This document shows, in pieces, positions 59,161-64,000 of a stretch of DNA of 64,000 nt. Origin of the DNA: Salinisphaera sp. T31B1 (GTDB lineage: Bacteria; Pseudomonadota; Gammaproteobacteria; Nevskiales; Salinisphaeraceae). Position 1 is the first letter of the stretch; each line of letters begins with the position of its first letter. The notes beneath the pieces were generated by a model. That model saw only the letters and a program-made list of their open reading frames with translations, was not told where the DNA came from and made no database searches. Both the position numbers and the translations under genes were made by a program. The stretch spans positions 496,001-560,000 of the forward strand of contig NZ_APNH01000001.1 of the NCBI RefSeq assembly GCF_040361275.1. The letters are read 5' to 3'.

Positions 59161-60470
59161 CTCGTCAGTGTACGGCTCAGGTTGACGTAATCCTCTTCGA
59201 TTCGGGCGTCGGTTTCGCGGAGCTCCTTGACCTTGCGACAGGCGTGCAGGACGGTCGTATGATCACGGCCGCCGAAACCCTGTCCGATCTCTGGAAGGCT
59301 GTGATTGGTCAATTCCTTGGCCAGCGCCATGGCGACCTGTCGTGGTCGGGCCACCGACCGGGTCCGTTTCTTGCCAAGCAGATCGGCCAGCCGCATCTTG
59401 TAGTACTCGGCGACGGTCTTCTGGATGTTTTCCAGCGTCACCAGTCGATCGTAGACGGCCAGCATGTCGTGCAAGGCCTGCTTGGCGAAGTCCACGGTGA
59501 TCGGCGTGCCCGTAATCTGAGCCGAGGCCTTGAGCCGATGCAACGCACCTTCCAGGTCGCGCACGTTGGAGCGCACCCGCTTGGCGATGAAGAACGCCAC
59601 CTCCTGGGGCAACGTCACGCCGTGGTAGTCGGCCTTGGAGAGCATGATCGCCACACGCGTCTCCAGTTCCGGCGGCTCGACGGCTACCGACAGCCCCCAT
59701 GAAAAACGGGACTTGAGCCGATCCTCGAGCCCTTCGACTTCCTTTGGGAATCGATCGCAGGTAATCACGATCCGCTGATTGGATTCCAGCAGCGAGTTGA
59801 AGGTGTGGAAGAACTCCTCCTGGGAGCGGTCCTTATTGGCGAAGAACTGGATGTCGTCGATGAGCAGCGCATCCAGCGAGCGGTAGTGCGCCTTGAACCG
59901 ATCCATGCGGTTATGCCGGATCGCGGTCACCATCTCGTTGACGAAATGCTCGGAGCGCACATAGGCCACCTTGGCCTGGGCATTGTTGGCCAACAGGCGG
60001 TTGCCCACGCTCTGCATGAGATGGGTCTTGCCCAGACCTACGCCGCCGTAGATCAGCAGCGGGTTGTAGGCGATGTTTTCGGGGTTGGCGGCCTGTTCGG
60101 CGGCGGCTCGGGCAATCTGGTTCGATTTGCCCTGAACAAAGGCCTCGAACGTATAGCGGCTGTCCAGATTGTGTCGCGCGGCCGGCGGTGGGGCTGGGGC
60201 CGGCTCGGCGCTGGCCGCGGGCTGCGATTGACCACCACCCACGAGCACGCGGATACGCTTGGGCACCTGTCCGAGATCGCTCAGCGCGTTGGCGATCGGC
60301 GTTCGAAGTTCCCGTTCGACCTGATCGCGGACGACTTCGTTGGGCGCCATCAGGTCCAGCCCGTCGTCGCCGAATCGAGCTTCCAGCGGCCTCAGCCAGA
60401 GATTGACATCCTTTTCAGGCAGGCGGGTTTCGATATGCGCCAGACAGCGTTGCCAGAGCGAATCAGCCAA
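59157..60470 (-). CDS. dnaA: Chromosomal replication initiator DnaA
   Basis: A 437-residue initiator. Domain I begins [15 protein letters not shown]; a short linker rich in Ala and Pro (about 78-100) is domain II. The AAA+ domain III has Walker [11 protein letters not shown], Walker [10 protein letters not shown] and sensor regions. The DNA-binding domain IV carries the signature [15 protein letters not shown]. The start is TTG at 60470 with GGAG eight bases before it; no ATG is in frame nearby. A rare start codon would limit DnaA synthesis. Confidence 0.97.
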   Translation of the reverse strand: MADSLWQRCLAHIETRLPEKDVNLWLRPLEARFGDDGLDLMAPNEVVRDQVERELRTPIANALSDLGQVPKRIRVLVGGGQSQPAASAEPAPAPPPAARHNLDSRYTFEAFVQGKSNQIARAAAEQAANPENIAYNPLLIYGGVGLGKTHLMQSVGNRLLANNAQAKVAYVRSEHFVNEMVTAIRHNRMDRFKAHYRSLDALLIDDIQFFANKDRSQEEFFHTFNSLLESNQRIVITCDRFPKEVEGLEDRLKSRFSWGLSVAVEPPELETRVAIMLSKADYHGVTLPQEVAFFIAKRVRSNVRDLEGALHRLKASAQITGTPITVDFAKQALHDMLAVYDRLVTLENIQKTVAEYYKMRLADLLGKKRTRSVARPRQVAMALAKELTNHSLPEIGQGFGGRDHTTVLHACRKVKELRETDARIEEDYVNLSRTLTS

Positions 60471-60546
60471 GGGGTGAACTCCATAACCGCGAACAGACGC
60501 GCCATCCGGGCGCGTCGGCGCTCTACCCTAGCGCACCCATCACAAG

Positions 60547-60555
60547 TTATCCACA
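60547..60555 (+). promoter_or_regulatory. Consensus DnaA box upstream of dnaA
   Basis: A perfect TTATCCACA in the 180-base dnaA-rpmH interval, 77 bases before the dnaA start. Such boxes usually mediate dnaA autoregulation or are part of a split origin. Confidence 0.7.
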
Positions 60556-60650
60556 GCCTTGTTCAGTGCTTGCAACCAGGCCAGTCAGGCGACTAGAATC
60601 CGCGGTCTTTTACCAAGCAGCGCCGATTCCGGCGCCGGGTCGTGACCGCC

Positions 60651-60785
60651 ATGAAAAGAACCTACCAGCCCAGTAATCTGCACCGTAAGCGCACCCACGG
60701 CTTCCGTGCGCGCATGGCGACCAAGAACGGCCGTGCCGTGCTGTCCGCGCGCCGTGCCAAGGGTCGCAAGCGCCTGACGCCGTAG
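60651..60785 (+). CDS. rpmH: 50S ribosomal protein L34
   Basis: A 44-residue, very basic ribosomal protein: [17 protein letters not shown], then [19 protein letters not shown] and a short end KRLTP. The sequence and length are nearly invariant in bacteria. It starts the rpmH-rnpA-yidC-mnmE gene series, divergent from dnaA. Confidence 0.98.
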   Translation: MKRTYQPSNLHRKRTHGFRARMATKNGRAVLSARRAKGRKRLTP

Positions 60786-60795
60786 CGATTGTCCG

Positions 60796-61194
60796 GTGAC
60801 GCAGGCGGCGTTTCCAAAAACCGCTCGCCTGCGGAACGCCGGCGACTTTCGGGCCGTGTTCAAGCACGGGAGCAAGAAAGTCAGCGCCGGCTTCGTGGTG
60901 ATCTTCGCGCCGGGTAGCGCCATGCGCGCCCGGCTCGGGCTTGCGCTGGCCAAGCGCAGAATTGCGCGTTCGGTCGATCGCAACCGGGTCAAGCGGGTGC
61001 TGCGTGAGTCGTTTCGTTGCCATCAGCAGGGGCTGGGCAACGTCGATATCGTGGTACTGGCTCGCAGCCGTACCGCGTCGATGAGCAACGCCGAGCTGTT
61101 CGCTCAACTGGCCACCATCTGGCCATCTATCGCCCGGTCGGGCGGCCTGTCGCACGGCGACCGGAGCCCGCCGGCCGGCGCCGGACAACGTTAG
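60796..61194 (+). CDS. rnpA: Ribonuclease P protein component
   Basis: A 132-residue basic protein that binds RNase P RNA for tRNA 5' maturation. The signature is RLGLALAKRRIARSVDRNRVKRVLRESFR, seen in the middle (about residues 55-85). The start is GTG at 60796, ten bases after the rpmH stop, without a clear ribosome-binding site. The C-terminal 15 residues are unusually rich in Gly, Ser and Pro. yidC follows after 14 bases with no yidD between. Confidence 0.95.
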   Translation: MTQAAFPKTARLRNAGDFRAVFKHGSKKVSAGFVVIFAPGSAMRARLGLALAKRRIARSVDRNRVKRVLRESFRCHQQGLGNVDIVVLARSRTASMSNAELFAQLATIWPSIARSGGLSHGDRSPPAGAGQR

Positions 61195-61208
61195 GGATCG
61201 ACCCGCGC

Positions 61209-62963
61209 ATGGAAAATATTCGTTTCGGCCTGCTGTGCGCCATCGGCGTCATCTGCTTCTTTCTGTATCAGGCGTGGCAGACCGACTACGCGCCGACCGA
61301 GGCCGACGCCACGGCATCGAACCAGCCCAGCAGCGGCCAGAACTACGCCGAGGCGGACACCGATGATGTGCCTTCGCTGGATTCGGCGCCCAGTTCGACC
61401 GACCAGGGCGACAGCAGCGGGCGAGATACCGCCCCCGGCAACACCTCGGACATCGACCAGGACACTGGCGAAGCGGTGGTGGCCCAGGCCAAGCGCGTAC
61501 ATGTGGTCACCGACAAGCTGGATGTCATCATCGACACCAAGGGCGGCGACTTGCGCAAGGTCGAGTTGCGCGGTGTCCCGGTGTCCTCGGAAAAGCCCGA
61601 TACCAATCTGCGCCTGATCAACGACAGCGCACCGAACTTCTTCATCGCCCAGAGCGGGCTGGTTGCCAAGGGCGCCAAGGCGCCCGACCACAACGCCACC
61701 TACCAGACCGACCAGACCGAGTATCGGCTCGCCGACGGTCAGGACACGCTGGACGTGCCATTGACCTGGACCAACGACGCCGGGCACCAGGTCACCAAGA
61801 TCTATACCTTCAATCGCGACAGTTACAAGATCGGGCTGCGTCATGAGGTGGTCAACAACGCCGCCGACGACTGGAAGGTCTCTCAATACGTTCGTTTCTG
61901 GCGCGCGCCCTATGAGATCACCGGCGACGTGCCTTTCGCCCAGGCCTTTTTCGGCGTGGGCTGGTACCAGAAGAAGGACGGCGGCGACAGCTACAGCTAC
62001 CGTACCGAAAGCCACGAAGATCTGGCCGAAAACCCGCTGGAGCTGACCCAGCAGGGCGGCTGGGTCGCCATGATCCAGCATTACTTCATCGGTGCGGCCA
62101 TTCCGCCGCCCGACAGTCAGGCGCGTTTCTTTGCCACGCCCAAGAACGTGCCCAATGCCAGCGGCGGCTTCGCTTCGGGGTTCATCGGCGCACAGCGCGA
62201 TATCACCGCCGATTCGAAGGCCGACTTCGAGACCACGCTGTTCGTGGGCCCGAAGCTTCAGGACCAGCTGGACTCGGTCGCGCCCGGTCTCGGGCTGGCC
62301 GTGGACTACGGCTGGCTGACCGTGCTGGCCAAGCCCATCTTCTGGGTGCTGGAACACCTGCACGCGCTGGTGGGCAATTGGGGCGTGGCGATCATTCTGC
62401 TGACGTTCCTCATCAAGCTGTGCTTCTATAAGCTTTCCGAGACCCAGTACCGTGCCATGGCCCGGATGCGCAAGTTCGCGCCGCGCATGCAGCAGCTCAA
62501 GGAGCAGTACGGCGACGACCGTCAGAAGCTTCAATCGAAGATGATGGAGCTCTACAAGAAGGAAGGCTTCAATCCGCTGGCCGGCTGCTGGCCCATGCTG
62601 GTGCAGATGCCGGTGTTCATCTCCCTGTACTGGGTATTGCGCGAATCCGTCGAACTGCGCCATGCGCCGTTCATGCTCTGGATCCAGGATCTGTCGGCAC
62701 CGGACCCGTACTACATCCTGCCGGTGGTCTTCGGTCTGACCATGTTCCTGCAGCAGCGGCTGACCGCGAACGTCACCATGGACCCGATGCAGCAGCGCAT
62801 GATGCAGATCATGCCGGTGGGCCTGGCGGTCTTCTTTGCGTTCTTCCCGGCCGGTCTGGTGCTGTACTGGTGCACGAACAACATGCTCTCGATTGCCCAG
62901 CAGTGGTATATCTACCGCAAGCTGGATGCCGAGGGCCTGGGCCACAAGGCCGCCAGCAGCTGA
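61209..62963 (+). CDS. yidC: Membrane protein insertase YidC
   Basis: A 584-residue inner-membrane insertase. An N-terminal transmembrane helix (residues 3-20, ENIRFGLLCAIGVICFFLYQ) and a low-complexity acidic stretch (about 28-90) are followed by the large periplasmic beta-supersandwich domain. The conserved five-helix core (about 385-570) includes NWGVAIILLTFLIKL, the coiled cytoplasmic hairpin AMARMRKFAPRMQQLKEQYG, the NPLAGCWPMLVQMPVFISLYW region and LVLYWCTNNMLSIAQQWY. It inserts proteins with or without SecYEG. Confidence 0.98.
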   Translation: MENIRFGLLCAIGVICFFLYQAWQTDYAPTEADATASNQPSSGQNYAEADTDDVPSLDSAPSSTDQGDSSGRDTAPGNTSDIDQDTGEAVVAQAKRVHVVTDKLDVIIDTKGGDLRKVELRGVPVSSEKPDTNLRLINDSAPNFFIAQSGLVAKGAKAPDHNATYQTDQTEYRLADGQDTLDVPLTWTNDAGHQVTKIYTFNRDSYKIGLRHEVVNNAADDWKVSQYVRFWRAPYEITGDVPFAQAFFGVGWYQKKDGGDSYSYRTESHEDLAENPLELTQQGGWVAMIQHYFIGAAIPPPDSQARFFATPKNVPNASGGFASGFIGAQRDITADSKADFETTLFVGPKLQDQLDSVAPGLGLAVDYGWLTVLAKPIFWVLEHLHALVGNWGVAIILLTFLIKLCFYKLSETQYRAMARMRKFAPRMQQLKEQYGDDRQKLQSKMMELYKKEGFNPLAGCWPMLVQMPVFISLYWVLRESVELRHAPFMLWIQDLSAPDPYYILPVVFGLTMFLQQRLTANVTMDPMQQRMMQIMPVGLAVFFAFFPAGLVLYWCTNNMLSIAQQWYIYRKLDAEGLGHKAASS

Positions 62964-62973
62964 CCGCGTCCGG

Positions 62974-64000
62974 ATGAACGGCGGCGCCGACACGATTGCG
63001 GCACTCGCCAGTGCGGCCGGTCGTGCCGGGGTCGCCATGGTCCGTTTGTCCGGGCCTCAGGCCGGCGCCATCGCCCGCGGATTGACCGGCCGCCTGCCGC
63101 AGCCGCGCCAGGCCCGGCTGGCTGCCTTCGCCGACGCCGACGGCCAGGCGATCGACCATGGCCTGATGCTCTATTTCGCCGCGCCTGCCTCGTTCACCGG
63201 CGAGGATGTCGTCGAACTGCACGGCCACGGCAGCCCGGTGCTGGTGGAGCGGCTGCTCGCGCGTCTGGTCGCGCTGGGCGCGCGTCTGGCGCGTCCGGGC
63301 GAATTCTCCGAGCGGGCCTTTCTCAACGACAAGCTGAGCCTGGACCAGGCCGAGGCGATCGCCGACGCCATTGATGCCGGCAGCGCTGCAGCGGCGAGTG
63401 CGGCCATGCGTTCGCTCGAGGGCGCGTTCTCGCAGCGTATCGATGCCCTGGTCGAGGCATTGACCGCGCTGCGGGTCTATACCGAAGCGGCGATCGATTT
63501 CCCGGACGAGGACGACGTCGACTTTCTCGGCGACGGTGCGATCGCAGCACGCCTGGATGAGATTCGTGGCCAGTTGGCCGACCTGACCTCGGAGGCAGCC
63601 CAGGGCGCCCGTCTGCGCGATGGCCTGCGGGTGGTGATCCTCGGGCGTCCTAATGTCGGCAAGTCGAGTCTGCTCAACCGATTGGCTCGTCGCGATACGG
63701 CGATCGTGACTGAAATCGCCGGCACCACGCGCGACGTGCTGGCAGAGCAGTTGTCCATCGACGGCCTGCCGCTGACGCTGATCGATACCGCCGGCCTGCG
63801 CGAGACCGACGACCCGATCGAGGCCGAGGGCGTGCGCCGGGCGCGTGCCGAACTCACGCGTGCCGACCGGGTGCTGCTGGTATTCGATGCCCGCACCGGC
63901 CTGGGCGAGGCGGAACACGAATTGCTTGCCGAGATCGGCAGCCGGGTGCCGGTCTCGCTGATCGCCAACAAGATCGATCTCTGCAGCGAGGCGCCCGGGC
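62974..64000 (+). CDS. mnmE: tRNA modification GTPase MnmE (5' part; runs off the window)
   Basis: The first 342 codons of a protein normally about 450 residues long; the rest is beyond the right edge. The N-terminal folate-binding domain includes TIAALASAAGRAGVAMVRLSG and RPGEFSERAFLNDKLSL. The GTPase domain has G1 GRPNVGKSS, G2 GTTRD, G3 DTAGLRET and G4 NKID. With MnmG it makes the cmnm5 modification at U34. It starts 11 bases after yidC, without its own clear promoter. Confidence 0.96.
   Translation, partial: MNGGADTIAALASAAGRAGVAMVRLSGPQAGAIARGLTGRLPQPRQARLAAFADADGQAIDHGLMLYFAAPASFTGEDVVELHGHGSPVLVERLLARLVALGARLARPGEFSERAFLNDKLSLDQAEAIADAIDAGSAAAASAAMRSLEGAFSQRIDALVEALTALRVYTEAAIDFPDEDDVDFLGDGAIAARLDEIRGQLADLTSEAAQGARLRDGLRVVILGRPNVGKSSLLNRLARRDTAIVTEIAGTTRDVLAEQLSIDGLPLTLIDTAGLRETDDPIEAEGVRRARAELTRADRVLLVFDARTGLGEAEHELLAEIGSRVPVSLIANKIDLCSEAPG

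Overview
The window is a GC-rich gammaproteobacterial chromosome segment that includes the replication origin. On the right (54-64 kb) gyrB, recF, dnaN and dnaA are read leftward and rpmH, rnpA, yidC and mnmE rightward, which is the conserved oriC neighbourhood. Other blocks also have gammaproteobacterial or Pseudomonas-like order: dsbA, cytochrome c4, engB, [sRNA], polA; glnA with ntrB and ntrC; tamA-tamB; lptM-lysA. Base composition and gene content suggest a marine or halophilic lineage. Salinisphaera is my best guess, but the sequence alone does not settle the genus.

Layout. 0-4.6 kb (leftward): the end of an operon with a cut-off gene, a patatin-like phospholipase, a ligase-associated exonuclease and a TPR-sulfotransferase. 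4.6-8.7 kb: a DcaP-like porin with a strong terminator, a 5'-nucleotidase, a membrane protein and an MtfA-like peptidase. 8.8-14.0 kb: a divergent cluster with a reductase and an SDR to the left, and a histidine phosphatase, TetR regulator, phosphotransferase and GST to the right, around one probable TetR operator. 14.1-18.3 kb: methionine salvage (mtnB, mtnC, mtnD; mtnA on the other strand) enclosing a MerR/NmlR-type regulator with its target. 18.4-21.2 kb: phosphomannomutase and mannose-1-phosphate guanylyltransferase, which make GDP-mannose. 21.4-23.7 kb: a paired TPR/NTF2 protein and L,D-transpeptidase. 23.7-30.0 kb: dsbA, cytochrome c4, engB, a small possibly Fur-controlled gene, three tandem sRNA genes and polA. 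30.1-35.1 kb: lysA, lptM, glutathione-dependent formaldehyde detoxification (fghA, frmA), an esterase and a DedA protein. 35.1-45.2 kb: tamB/tamA, an S9 peptidase, an NRDE protein and NDH-2. 45.3-54.0 kb: ntrC, ntrB, a DUF4124 protein and glnA with sigma-54/NtrC signals, then glyQS and gmhB. 54.2-64.0 kb: the origin region.

The most striking element is the only gene-poor stretch longer than 300 bases, 26461-27307, between the converging engB side and polA. On the minus strand it holds three tandem homologous sRNA genes of about 110-120 nt. Each has the same four-hairpin fold, C-rich loops and a 3' intrinsic terminator. Each also has the same extracytoplasmic sigma-factor promoter: GGAACTC and TCTNA separated so that 16 bases lie between GAACTC and TCTNA. 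The locus corresponds to that of Spot 42 in enterobacteria and ErsA in Pseudomonas. The second-hairpin loop of two copies is perfectly complementary over 12 nt to the Shine-Dalgarno region of the porin gene at 4693-6126. This predicts an envelope-stress sRNA family that represses a porin.

Other regulatory finds are two perfect 16-bp parS sites inside recF, an NmlR-type promoter with a 19-bp spacer, a probable Fur-controlled 66-residue gene, and NtrC/sigma-54 sites for glnA and ntrBC. Starts were moved to internal codons where a ribosome-binding site, a 4-base overlap or family length supported it.
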